Source: Streptomyces flavofungini
GTDB taxonomy: Bacteria > Actinomycetota > Actinomycetes > Streptomycetales > Streptomycetaceae
Direction of reading: 5' to 3'
DNA length: 64,000 nucleotides
Assembly: GCF_014650815.1 (NCBI RefSeq)
Contig: NZ_BMVR01000009.1
Span: forward strand, 124,001-188,000
The translations under genes were made by a program, and so were the position numbers. This document shows positions 33,307 through 40,734 of this stretch, piece after piece. Below the pieces are notes generated by a model. The model was not told the origin of the DNA. It searched no databases and saw only the letters and a program-made list of their open reading frames with translations. The first letter of the stretch is position 1. Each line of letters opens with the position of its first letter.

Positions 33307-33906
33307 GTGTACGAAGGCGTGGTCCAGGACCTCATCGACGAACTGGGCAGGCTGCCCGGCGTCGGTCCCAAGAGCGCGCAGCGGATCGCCTTCCACATCC
33401 TCCAGACCGAGCCCACGGACGTCCGCCGGCTCGCGCACGCCCTCCTTGAGGTCAAGGACAAGGTCCGCTTCTGCGCGACCTGCGGGAACGTCGCGCAGGA
33501 AGAGCTGTGCAACATCTGCCGCGACCCGCGCCGGGACCCGTCGGTGATCTGCGTGGTCGAGGAGCCCAAGGACGTGGTCGCGATCGAGCGGACCCGTGAG
33601 TTCCGCGGCCGCTACCACGTGCTCGGCGGCGCGATCAGCCCGATCGAGGGCGTCGGCCCGGACGATCTGCGGATACGGGAACTCCTCGCGCGACTCGCCG
33701 ACGGCACGGTCACGGAGCTGATCCTGGCCACCGACCCGAACCTGGAGGGCGAGGCGACGGCGACGTACCTCGCGCGCATGATCAAGCCCATGGGCCTGAA
33801 AGTGACCCGCCTGGCCAGCGGACTCCCTGTCGGGGGAGATCTGGAATACGCGGACGAGGTCACCCTGGGCCGCGCTTTCGAGGGGAGACGACTCCTAGAT
33901 GTCTGA
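33307..33906 (+). CDS. recR: recombination mediator RecR
   Basis: A 199-residue protein acting with RecO in loading RecA at gaps. Visible: N-terminal helix-hairpin-helix LPGVGPKSAQRIAFHIL near residue 12, the zinc finger CATCGNVAQEELCNIC near 57 (four Cys), and a TOPRIM domain with ICVVEEPKDVVAIE near 80 and ATDPNLEGEATATYLA near 143. The GTG at 33307 has AGGAAGG upstream. Its 3' end overlaps the DUF5063 gene by 8 bp, so they are coupled. Confidence 0.97.
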   Translation: MYEGVVQDLIDELGRLPGVGPKSAQRIAFHILQTEPTDVRRLAHALLEVKDKVRFCATCGNVAQEELCNICRDPRRDPSVICVVEEPKDVVAIERTREFRGRYHVLGGAISPIEGVGPDDLRIRELLARLADGTVTELILATDPNLEGEATATYLARMIKPMGLKVTRLASGLPVGGDLEYADEVTLGRAFEGRRLLDV

Positions 33907-34558
33907 CGCCACGCTGCACGCGATCACCCGGGACCCGGACGACTTCGCCGTCCAGATCTCGGACCAGATCGAGAGCTTCATCGTCGCGGTCACGGAGATC
34001 GCCAAGGGCGACGAGCCGGACTCGGCCGTCCCCTTCCTGCTCCTGGAGGTCTCCCAGCTGCTGCTCGCGGGCGGCCGCCTCGGCGCGCACGAGGACATCG
34101 TCCCCGACGAGCGCTACGAACCGGACCTCGGCCCGGAGGCGGACGTCGACGACCTCCGCGAGAGCCTGGCCCGGCTGCTCGACCCCATCGACGTGTACTC
34201 CGAGGTCTTCGACCCGTACGAGCCCCGCAAGGCCCCCGTCGCCTGCCGCATCTCGGACGACCTGGCCGACGTCCTCACGGACCTGCGCCACGGCCTCGCC
34301 CACTACCGCGAGGGCCGCACCACGGAGGCCCTGTGGTGGTGGCAGTTCTCCTACTTCTCCAACTGGGGCTCCACCGCCTCGGCCTCCCTGCGCGCCCTGC
34401 AGTCCCTGGTCGCCCACGTCCGGCTCAACCAGCCCCTGGAGGACCTCAACGGCCTGGACACCGACGAGGACCTGATGGAGGACGCCCTCGCCGAGGAGGC
34501 GGGCAAGGTCATGGCCGAGGAGATCGCGGGCCCGCTGGGGCTGCGCCCGGCGACGTAG
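33899..34558 (+). CDS. DUF5063 family protein
   Basis: A 219-residue acidic soluble protein of a family defined only by sequence (DUF5063) and regularly found after recR in actinobacteria. Visible: FAVQISDQIESFIVAVTEIA near residue 16, LLLEVSQLLLAGGRLGAHED near 45, CRISDDLADVLTDLRHGL near 114 and ALWWWQFSYFSNWGSTAS near 140. Predominantly helical. The ATG at 33899 lies inside the recR coding end, with the 8 bp overlap implying translational coupling. A stem-loop at 34583-34602 follows its stop. Function unknown; linkage to recombination is inference from conserved neighbourhood. Confidence 0.88.
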   Translation: MSDATLHAITRDPDDFAVQISDQIESFIVAVTEIAKGDEPDSAVPFLLLEVSQLLLAGGRLGAHEDIVPDERYEPDLGPEADVDDLRESLARLLDPIDVYSEVFDPYEPRKAPVACRISDDLADVLTDLRHGLAHYREGRTTEALWWWQFSYFSNWGSTASASLRALQSLVAHVRLNQPLEDLNGLDTDEDLMEDALAEEAGKVMAEEIAGPLGLRPAT

Positions 34559-34582
34559 CGGGGGCGGTGCTCCTGTGACCCA

Positions 34583-34602
34583 CCCCACTTTCCGGAGTGG
34601 GG
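34583..34602 (+). terminator. 7 bp stem-loop after the ybaB-recR-DUF5063 operon
   Basis: CCCCACT (34583-34589) pairs with AGTGGGG (34596-34602) across a 6 nt loop, 25 bp after the DUF5063 stop. It is followed by a short pyrimidine run. It probably ends the operon before ask. The remaining 175 bp up to ask contain TAGACT at 34722-34727, a good -10 match about 50 bp before the ask start. Confidence 0.6.
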
Positions 34603-34776
34603 CGCTCCCTGGCGGGCATGTGCCTTCGCGGAGCGGCCGGAGGACAGACGACCCGGGTGATCAACTCGTGAGCGGGACATCTCATGATGCGATACGCGCC
34701 GGGAGGATTTCGGCCGCTCGTTAGACTGAGCCGACCGCAGCGATGCGGAACGAGACGGACTGAGCGAGGAGCGCAC

Positions 34777-36048
34777 GTGGGCCTTGTCGTGCAGAAGTAC
34801 GGAGGCTCCTCCGTAGCCGATGCCGAGGGCATCAAGCGGGTCGCCAAGAGGATCGTCGACGCCAAGAAGAACGGCCACCAGGTCGTTGTCGTGGTGTCGG
34901 CGATGGGTGACACGACGGATGAGTTGATCGATCTCGCCGGGCAGGTATCGCCGATCCCTGCCGGGCGCGAATTCGACATGCTGCTGACCGCCGGAGAGCG
35001 GATCTCCATGGCCCTGCTTGCCATGGCGATCAAAAACCTGGGCCACGCCGCCCAGTCGTTCACCGGCAGCCAGGCCGGTGTCATCACCGACTCGGTTCAC
35101 AACAAAGCGCGCATCATCGATGTCACGCCCGGCCGCATCCGGACCTCGATCGACGAGGGCAACATCGCCATCGTCGCCGGGTTCCAGGGCGTCAGCCAGG
35201 AGGGCAAGAACATCACCACGCTGGGGCGCGGCGGTTCCGACACCACGGCCGTCGCCCTCGCCGCCGCCCTCGACGCCGAGGTCTGCGAGATCTACACGGA
35301 CGTCGACGGCGTGTTCACCGCCGACCCGCGCGTCGTGAAGAAGGCGCGGAAGATCGAGTGGATCTCCTTCGAGGACATGCTGGAGCTCGCCAGCTCCGGT
35401 TCGAAGGTGCTGCTCCACCGCTGCGTGGAGTACGCCCGCCGTTACAACATCCCGATCCATGTGCGCTCGTCCTTCAGCGGGCTGCAGGGCACCTGGGTCA
35501 GCAACGAACCGCAAGGGGACCGCAAGGTGGAGCAGGCCATCATCTCCGGTGTCGCGCACGACACGTCCGAGGCCAAGATCACGGTCGTGGGCGTCCCGGA
35601 CAAGCCGGGCGAGGCCGCCTCGATCTTCCGGGCGATCGCCGACGCCGAGGTCAACATCGACATGGTCGTGCAGAACGTGTCGGCCGCCTCGACGGGCCTG
35701 ACCGACATCTCCTTCACGCTGCCGAAGACCGAGGGCCGCAAGGCCATCGACGCGCTGGAGAAGACCCGCGCCCGGGTCGGCTTCGACTCCCTGCGCTACG
35801 ACGACCAGATCGCCAAGATCTCGCTCGTCGGTGCCGGCATGAAGACCAACCCCGGTGTCACGGCGACCTTCTTCGAGGCGCTCAGCGACGCGGGCGTGAA
35901 CATCGAGCTGATCTCGACGTCCGAGATCCGCATCTCCGTGGTCACCCGCGCCGACGACGTGAACGAGGCCGTCCGCGCCGTGCACACCGCCTTCGGACTC
36001 GACTCCGACTCGGACGAGGCCGTGGTCTATGGAGGCACCGGGCGATGA
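34777..36048 (+). CDS. ask: aspartate kinase, alpha subunit
   Basis: Phosphorylates L-aspartate, first step to lysine, methionine, threonine and diaminopimelate. The 423 residues match actinobacterial enzymes. Visible: KYGGSSVADAEGIKRVA near residue 6, SAMGDTTDELIDLA near 40, RGGSDTTAVALAAAL near 152, and two ACT domains from about 265 (KITVVGVPDKPGEAA) and 345 (KISLVGAGMKTNPGV), the allosteric part. The GTG at 34777 has GAGGAG seven bases upstream. Its stop overlaps the asd start (ATGA). An internal start at 35527 probably yields a separate beta subunit. Confidence 0.97.
   Translation: MGLVVQKYGGSSVADAEGIKRVAKRIVDAKKNGHQVVVVVSAMGDTTDELIDLAGQVSPIPAGREFDMLLTAGERISMALLAMAIKNLGHAAQSFTGSQAGVITDSVHNKARIIDVTPGRIRTSIDEGNIAIVAGFQGVSQEGKNITTLGRGGSDTTAVALAAALDAEVCEIYTDVDGVFTADPRVVKKARKIEWISFEDMLELASSGSKVLLHRCVEYARRYNIPIHVRSSFSGLQGTWVSNEPQGDRKVEQAIISGVAHDTSEAKITVVGVPDKPGEAASIFRAIADAEVNIDMVVQNVSAASTGLTDISFTLPKTEGRKAIDALEKTRARVGFDSLRYDDQIAKISLVGAGMKTNPGVTATFFEALSDAGVNIELISTSEIRISVVTRADDVNEAVRAVHTAFGLDSDSDEAVVYGGTGR
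35527..36048 (+). CDS. aspartate kinase beta subunit from an internal in-frame start
   Basis: Codon 251 of ask is a GTG preceded at 8 bases by AAGGGG (35513-35518), and translation from it would give 173 residues beginning VEQAIISGVAHDTSEAK. In Corynebacterium and Bacillus, aspartate kinase II is known to be made as alpha and beta chains from such nested starts, with beta comprising the ACT domains. The position and length here agree. The start is supported by a ribosome site but not proven. Confidence 0.6.
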   Translation: MEQAIISGVAHDTSEAKITVVGVPDKPGEAASIFRAIADAEVNIDMVVQNVSAASTGLTDISFTLPKTEGRKAIDALEKTRARVGFDSLRYDDQIAKISLVGAGMKTNPGVTATFFEALSDAGVNIELISTSEIRISVVTRADDVNEAVRAVHTAFGLDSDSDEAVVYGGTGR

Positions 36049-37106
36049 ACCGCAAGCCGACGCTCGCGGTCGTCGGAGCGACCGGGGCCGTCGGCACGGT
36101 GATGCTCCAGATCCTGTCGCAGCACGCCGACATCTGGGGCGAGATCCGACTCGTCGCCTCACCGCGCTCGGCCGGCCGCAAGCTGGCCGTGCGCGGTGCG
36201 GAGGCCGAGGTCCTCGCGCTGAGCGAGGACGTCTTCGACGGCGTCGACGTCGCCATGTTCGACGTACCCGACGACGTGGCCGCCCAGTGGGCGCCCATCG
36301 CCGCCTCGCGCGGCGTCGTGGTCGTCGACAACTCCGCCGCCTTCCGGATGGACCCGGACGTACCCCTGGTCGTGCCCGAGGTCAACCCGCACGCCGCCCG
36401 GCTCCGGCCCCGCGGCATCGTGGCCAACCCCAACTGCACCACCCTGTCGATGATCGTCGCCCTCGGCGCCCTGCACGCCGAGTTCGGCCTGCGCGAGCTG
36501 ATCGTCTCCTCGTACCAGGCGGTGAGCGGGGCCGGCCAGGACGGCATCGACACCCTGCGGCGGCAGCTGAAGCTCGTCGCGGGCTCCGAGCTCGGCACCG
36601 GCCCCGGGGACGTCCGGCGGGCCGTGGGCGACGACACCGGGCCCTTCCCCGAGCCCGTCGCCCTGAACGTGGTGCCGTGGGTCGGCGCGCTCCGCGAGGA
36701 CGGCTGGTCCTCGGAGGAGATGAAGGTCCGCGACGAGTCCCGCAAGATCCTCGGCCTGCCCGATCTGAAGGTCGCCGTCACCTGCGTCCGCGTCCCCGTC
36801 GTCACCACCCACTCGGTGACCGTCCACGCGCGCTTCGAGGCCGAGGTGACCGTGGCGCACGCCCGCGAGATCCTGGCGACCGCGCCGGGCGTCGTGCTCT
36901 TCGACGACCCCGCCGCCGGTGAGTTCCCCACCCCCGCCGACGCCACCGGCACCGACCCGACGTGGGTCGGACGGCTGCGCCGCGCCCTCGACGACCCGAC
37001 GGCGCTCGAACTCTTCGTGTGCGGGGACAACTTGCGCAAGGGCGCCGCCCTGAACACGACGCAGATCGCGGAGCTGGTGGCGGGGGAGTTCGGCAGCGAG
37101 GGCTGA
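36045..37106 (+). CDS. asd: aspartate-semialdehyde dehydrogenase
   Basis: NADPH-dependent enzyme reducing aspartyl phosphate to the semialdehyde, partner of ask. Length 353. Visible: VVGATGAVGTVMLQIL near residue 9 (NADP loop), DNSAAFRMDPDVPLVVPEVN near 95, ANPNCTTLSMIVAL near 127 with the catalytic Cys, SSYQAVSGAGQDG near 153, and VRVPVVTTHSVTVHARF near 250 with the catalytic His. The ATG at 36045 has GGAGG upstream within ask and overlaps its stop by 4 bp. The order ask-asd is standard for the aspartate pathway in this group. Confidence 0.97.
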   Translation: MNRKPTLAVVGATGAVGTVMLQILSQHADIWGEIRLVASPRSAGRKLAVRGAEAEVLALSEDVFDGVDVAMFDVPDDVAAQWAPIAASRGVVVVDNSAAFRMDPDVPLVVPEVNPHAARLRPRGIVANPNCTTLSMIVALGALHAEFGLRELIVSSYQAVSGAGQDGIDTLRRQLKLVAGSELGTGPGDVRRAVGDDTGPFPEPVALNVVPWVGALREDGWSSEEMKVRDESRKILGLPDLKVAVTCVRVPVVTTHSVTVHARFEAEVTVAHAREILATAPGVVLFDDPAAGEFPTPADATGTDPTWVGRLRRALDDPTALELFVCGDNLRKGAALNTTQIAELVAGEFGSEG

Positions 37107-37505
37107 GCGAGGGCCGAGGGTGGCGGAGGCGGTGCTTCCGGGATCCCGGAGCGGAACGCCCTGTAGGAACTGTGTAAGTTCTGTGTTCAATCCGATGGTC
37201 CAGACCGCTTGAACTGGGGCGTCTCCGCGTTCGAAGATTCGGCTTCCGCGTCGTGCAACCGCGACGGCGTGGCACGCGTCTTCGCCGTCGCCCTCCAGTG
37301 GGCGGCCTGAGGTGCTGCGAAAAAGAATATGGGCCATAGGGGAAGAGCTGGTACGCATGGGGGCTTTTGATGCATCGTCGCGAGCGGTTCCCGCAACCGC
37401 GACGCACGCCGCGAGCACGGCGCCTGCGGCCCGCACGGGGCAGGCGATGCGGAACGCCACACCCGACGCGTACAACCCTGATGGGGGGAAGCGTGTCAAA
37501 CAGGC
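37107..37505. other. 399 bp gap before the sigma factor
   Basis: It contains an inverted repeat GAACT-GTGTA-AGTTC (37167-37181) followed by an AT-richer stretch, which could be a promoter or operator. A short frame at 37312-37596 (ending in the sigma gene in another frame) is not convincing. GATGGGGGGAAG at about 37480 is the nearest ribosome-like site, 14 bases before the chosen GTG. Nothing else is recognised. Confidence 0.4.
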
Positions 37506-38162
37506 GTGGCAGAGGTACTGGACTTCACAGCGGCAGGTGGCGCGGCGGCATTGCGACCGCCCCGGCGCCCGCGCGTACCCGGCGGCATGCCGGTGATCGC
37601 TCCCATGCCCGCAGCGCGGCCGACCCGCATCCCGACTCAGCGCGAGGGCGATGAGTTGAGCGTCACCGCGGGCACCACCGTCGACCACCTCACCGAGACC
37701 TACCGCGCCCACTACCGGTCGCTGCTCGGCCTCGCCGCGCTGCTCCTGGACGACACCGCCTCCTGCGAGGACGTCGTGCAGGAGGCGTTCATCCGCGTGC
37801 ACTCCGCGCGCAAGCGGGTGCGCGACCCCGAGAAGACCCTCGCCTATCTGCGCCAGACCGTCGTGAACCTCTCCCGGTCCGCGCTGCGTCGCCGCATCCT
37901 CGGCCTGAAGCTGCTCACCAAGCCGATGCCGGACATGGCGAGCGCGGAAGAGGGCGCGTACGACCTCCTGGAGCGCGACGAACTCATCAAGGCCATGCGC
38001 GGGCTGCAGCGCCGCCAGCGCGAGGTCCTCGTCCTGCGGTACTTCGCCGACATGACCGAGGCCCAGGTCGCCGAGACGCTCGGGATATCGCTCGGCTCGG
38101 TCAAGGCATACGGCTCGCGGGGCATCGCCGCCCTGCGCGTCGCCATGGAGGCCCCGGCATGA
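37506..38162 (+). CDS. SigE-family RNA polymerase sigma factor
   Basis: An ECF-like sigma factor of about 218 residues. Region 2: YRAHYRSLLGLAALLLDD near residue 68, CEDVVQEAFIRVHSARKRV near 90 for -10 recognition. Region 4: LQRRQREVLVLRYFADMTEA near 166 and VAETLGISLGSVKAYGSRG near 189, the -35 binding helix-turn-helix. The ~55 residues before region 2 are Pro/Arg-rich. The start is uncertain: GTG at 37506 (VAEVLDFTA) is chosen because it gives the N-terminus I recall in homologues; ATG at 37587 is an alternative. It overlaps the next gene by 4 bp, which codes for a membrane protein likely to act with it. Confidence 0.88.
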   Translation: MAEVLDFTAAGGAAALRPPRRPRVPGGMPVIAPMPAARPTRIPTQREGDELSVTAGTTVDHLTETYRAHYRSLLGLAALLLDDTASCEDVVQEAFIRVHSARKRVRDPEKTLAYLRQTVVNLSRSALRRRILGLKLLTKPMPDMASAEEGAYDLLERDELIKAMRGLQRRQREVLVLRYFADMTEAQVAETLGISLGSVKAYGSRGIAALRVAMEAPA

Positions 38163-39637
38163 CGGACAGGGGACACCGGCTGAGCGAGCAGGGCACTCCG
38201 GTCAAGAAGGGCGCGCTGGACGAGCGGGGCGCGCCGGACAAGGCGAGTGCGCTGGACAAGCGGGACATGTACGAAGAGCGGGACGCCGGGCGCGCCCGCG
38301 GGCAAGACGCTGGGAACGGAACTGTGAAGCACGGGCCGAGCGGCAAGAGCCGCCCCGACCACGGACTCGGCGTACTCGGCCTGATCGTGAGCCGGTCCGG
38401 CGACGGCCCGCAAGGGGGCGAGTCGAGCGGCGGCCCCGGCCCCGGCGGCGGCCCCGGCGGCAGCGCCCACGGCAGTGCCGCCCACGGCAGTGGCGCGAGC
38501 GGCGGTTCGGGTGGCGGCCCGCGCGGGACCGGCCCGGGCGGCGGCTCCGGCAAGGGCGGCTCCGGCGGCGGCCCCTTCGGTAGCGGCGGCGACAGCGGCG
38601 ACGGCTCCCACGACCCCGACGGGCTGCACGGCGACGAACGCGCGCTGCGCCGCCTGCTCCAGCAGGCCGTCCAGGAGATCGAGCCCGGCGACGCCGCCCT
38701 GGAGCGGCTGCGGCACGCGGTGCCCGCCCGCCGTGCCCGCAAGCGCCAGGCCCTCGTCGGCATGGCCGCCGCGGCGCTCCTCGTCGGCACGGCCATCCCC
38801 GCCCTCGTGCACGTCGCCGGTTCCGGCGGCGACTCGGACCCGCGGCCCTCCATCATCGGCGCGGGCAGCAACCAGCCCAGCCAGGAGGACACCGGCGGCA
38901 GCAAGGACCGCGGTGAGCACGGCAAGGGCGGCAAGGTCAAGGACAAGGAAGACAAGAAGGACAAGAAGGAAGGCAAGGGCAAGGAGGGGAAGGGCAAGGA
39001 CGGCAAGGACGAGGGCGGCAAGCAGGGCGGCGCCACCGGCGGCCCCGACCCGACGGACGACGACACCGACGCGGTGTCCTCGCCCAGCTGCGACGCCGCC
39101 CAGCTCGGCGCCACCGGCTCCGTCGCCCCCGCCGAGACCAACGGCACGGTCTACGGCACCTTCCGCATCTCCAACACCTCCGGCAACAGCTGCACCGTCA
39201 GCTCGGCCGGGAGCGTCAACGCCGCCGCCCTGGGCGCCGCCGACCAGACGAACGTCAACGTCGTCGACCACACCGCGGGCGACGCCGCGACCGGCCTGCC
39301 CGACCCGGCGCAGGAGTCCAGCGCGCTCGTCCTCAAGCCCGGCGCGTCCTACGAAGTGCGGTTCGCCTTCGTCCCCTCGGCGACCTGCCCCTCCGACGGC
39401 GGCGACCCCTCGCCCAACCCCTCGCCCAGCGACGGCGGCGGTGGCAGCGGCGGCAGCGGCTCCGAGAGCGGCTCTCCGGACGGTACGACGACGCAGCTCG
39501 TCCGCGACGAGGGCACGGAGGACGGCAAGGTCGCCGTGTCCCTGACGGCCGAGCCGGGCTCGCCGTCGGCGGGCGCGACGGTGCCCAACGCGTGTGCGGG
39601 GACCGTGTACAAGACCGGGGTGCTCGCGGCGCAGTGA
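38159..39637 (+). CDS. membrane protein coupled to a sigma factor, possible anti-sigma or effector
   Basis: A 492-residue protein: a cytoplasmic N-terminal half with a Gly/Ser-rich stretch (~80-155) and a helical segment LRRLLQQAVQEIEPGDAALERLRHAVPARR near 163-195, one transmembrane helix GMAAAALLVGTAIPALV near 200, then an extracellular Lys/Gly/Asp-rich linker (~255-290) and a ~170-residue C-terminal domain with paired Cys (SPSCDAAQLGATG near 304, NSCTVSSAG near 341) resembling DUF4232-type surface domains. It overlaps the sigma factor by 4 bp (ATGA). The layout fits a transmembrane sigma regulator, but no zinc-finger or known anti-sigma motif is seen. Composition of the Lys linker is unusual for this GC-rich genome. 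Confidence 0.8.
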   Translation: MTDRGHRLSEQGTPVKKGALDERGAPDKASALDKRDMYEERDAGRARGQDAGNGTVKHGPSGKSRPDHGLGVLGLIVSRSGDGPQGGESSGGPGPGGGPGGSAHGSAAHGSGASGGSGGGPRGTGPGGGSGKGGSGGGPFGSGGDSGDGSHDPDGLHGDERALRRLLQQAVQEIEPGDAALERLRHAVPARRARKRQALVGMAAAALLVGTAIPALVHVAGSGGDSDPRPSIIGAGSNQPSQEDTGGSKDRGEHGKGGKVKDKEDKKDKKEGKGKEGKGKDGKDEGGKQGGATGGPDPTDDDTDAVSSPSCDAAQLGATGSVAPAETNGTVYGTFRISNTSGNSCTVSSAGSVNAAALGAADQTNVNVVDHTAGDAATGLPDPAQESSALVLKPGASYEVRFAFVPSATCPSDGGDPSPNPSPSDGGGGSGGSGSESGSPDGTTTQLVRDEGTEDGKVAVSLTAEPGSPSAGATVPNACAGTVYKTGVLAAQ

Positions 39638-39674
39638 CGCCCGGCCAGGTGGTGTGCGGCCACGTGACGCGCGG

Positions 39675-40460
39675 CTAGGTGGTGTGCGGCTGCGCCTCGG
39701 TGGCGTCCGGTACGAGCCCCAGCTCCGCGTCCCGCGCGAACTCCCGCTCGCGTCGGAACAGCCGGAACCACATGAACACCACGAAGCCCGCGAAGACGAA
39801 CCACTCGCCGGTGTAGCCGAGGTTCTGGAAGGCCTTCATGTCCAGGCCCGAGTCCTCCGGCGCCGTCGCCGGGACCGGCGTCAGCGGGCCCGTGCCCTGG
39901 TCGAGCGTGACCCACGCGTCGTACAGGTCGTCCGGGACCATGTTCACCAGGGACGCCGCGCTGATCATCCCCACCTGGCCGGACGGCAGGCCGCCCGCCG
40001 TGGTCACGCCGTTCGAGCTGGGGCTCTCCGAGGCCTGGAGCGCGCCGGTGACCTCGACCTCGCCCTGCGGCGGCGCCGGGGCCTTCTTCGCGTCCGCCGT
40101 GCCCGGCAGCCAGCCGCGCACCACCGGCAGCGACTTGCCCGCGTCGGTGCGCAGCAGCGTCAGGACGTAGTACCCGTCCTTGTCGTCCAACTCCCGGTCC
40201 GGCACCAGCAGTTGCCTGCCCCACCGGCCTGTCGCCGTCGCCTTCTCGCCCGACGTCTTCTTGTCCACCGGCAGCAGTGACGCCAGCGGGCGGGCGGCGC
40301 CCGTGTCCGTGGTCGCCTGCCGCTCCGCGTCCTTGTGGTCCTGTACGCGGTCCTCGAAGCGGGTGAGCTGCCAGGAGCCCATGAAGAGGCACACGGGGAT
40401 CGCCAGCGCGACGAACAGATTGATGCCCCACCAGCGGGGCGTCAGCAGGAACCGGTACAC
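39675..40460 (-). CDS. SURF1-family protein
   Basis: A 261-residue membrane protein involved in assembly or haem supply of cytochrome c oxidase. Two helices flank the soluble domain: WGINLFVALAIPVCLFMGSWQL near residues 11-30 and WFVFAGFVVFMWFRLF near 218-233. VVRGWLPG near 115 fits the family. The start is moved to GTG at 40460 (VYRFLLTPRWW): TACCGT on the coding strand (40473-40468) ends 7 bases before it, as in leaderless genes, whereas an upstream GTG at 40469 would lie inside that box. Family members start MYRFLLTPRWW. Upstream DNA is repeat A. Confidence 0.9.
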   Translation of the reverse strand: MYRFLLTPRWWGINLFVALAIPVCLFMGSWQLTRFEDRVQDHKDAERQATTDTGAARPLASLLPVDKKTSGEKATATGRWGRQLLVPDRELDDKDGYYVLTLLRTDAGKSLPVVRGWLPGTADAKKAPAPPQGEVEVTGALQASESPSSNGVTTAGGLPSGQVGMISAASLVNMVPDDLYDAWVTLDQGTGPLTPVPATAPEDSGLDMKAFQNLGYTGEWFVFAGFVVFMWFRLFRREREFARDAELGLVPDATEAQPHTT

Positions 40461-40487
40461 ACCCCCCACGGTACGGGGCGCTTGGCG

Positions 40488-40570
40488 GCGGCCCCTGCCG
40501 GGGGCTCCCCAAGCCCGCCCCTTCCCGAAACCGGGGGCTGCCGCCCCCTGGACCCCCGCTTGTCGGCGCT
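40488..40570 (-). repeat. intergenic repeat family A, copy 3 (inverted)
   Basis: On the minus strand it reads AGCGGGGGTCCAGGGGGC, then TTTCGGGAAGGGGCGGGC, TTGGGGAGCCCCC and GGCAGGGGCC, closely matching copy 1 at 31688-31780. With copy 2 at 40640-40730 it forms a facing pair in the 274 bp between SURF1 and the S9 peptidase. Confidence 0.8.
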
Positions 40571-40588
40571 TCGTGCCTCGTCCTCAAT

Positions 40589-40627
40589 CTCCCCCAAGCT
40601 CTCAAGGAGCAGGGGGGGACCCCCACG
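40589..40627 (-). repeat. fragment resembling repeat family B
   Basis: On the minus strand GAGAGCTTGGGGGAG (40603-40589) equals the core of copy 2 of repeat B (23594-23608). A GGGGGG/CCCCC palindrome lies beside it (about 40611-40624). It sits between the two facing copies of repeat A, so the whole spacer is built of repeats. Confidence 0.55.
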
Positions 40628-40639
40628 ACGGGCTATGGA

Positions 40640-40730
40640 CAGCCCCTCCGGCGTTTGAGGAGCGGGGTCCGGGGCGGAGCCCCGGTTTCGGGAAGGGGTG
40701 GGACTGGGGAAAGCCCCGCAGGGCCCTCAC
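40640..40730 (+). repeat. intergenic repeat family A, copy 2
   Basis: CAGCCCCTCCGGCGTTTG, then GAGGAGCGGGGTCCGGGGC, TTTCGGGAAGGGGTGGG and GCAGGGCCCTCAC; the same order as copy 1. It ends 4 bp before the stop codon of the S9 peptidase, as copy 1 ends at the SLATT stop: both abut the 3' end of a minus-strand gene. Confidence 0.8.
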
Positions 40731-40734
40731 ACCC

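Noticed and set aside
37312..37596. A 94-codon frame before the sigma factor
   Set aside because: Overlaps the sigma gene in another frame, lacks a ribosome site and has mixed composition. I keep it only as a possible reason why the sigma start is uncertain.
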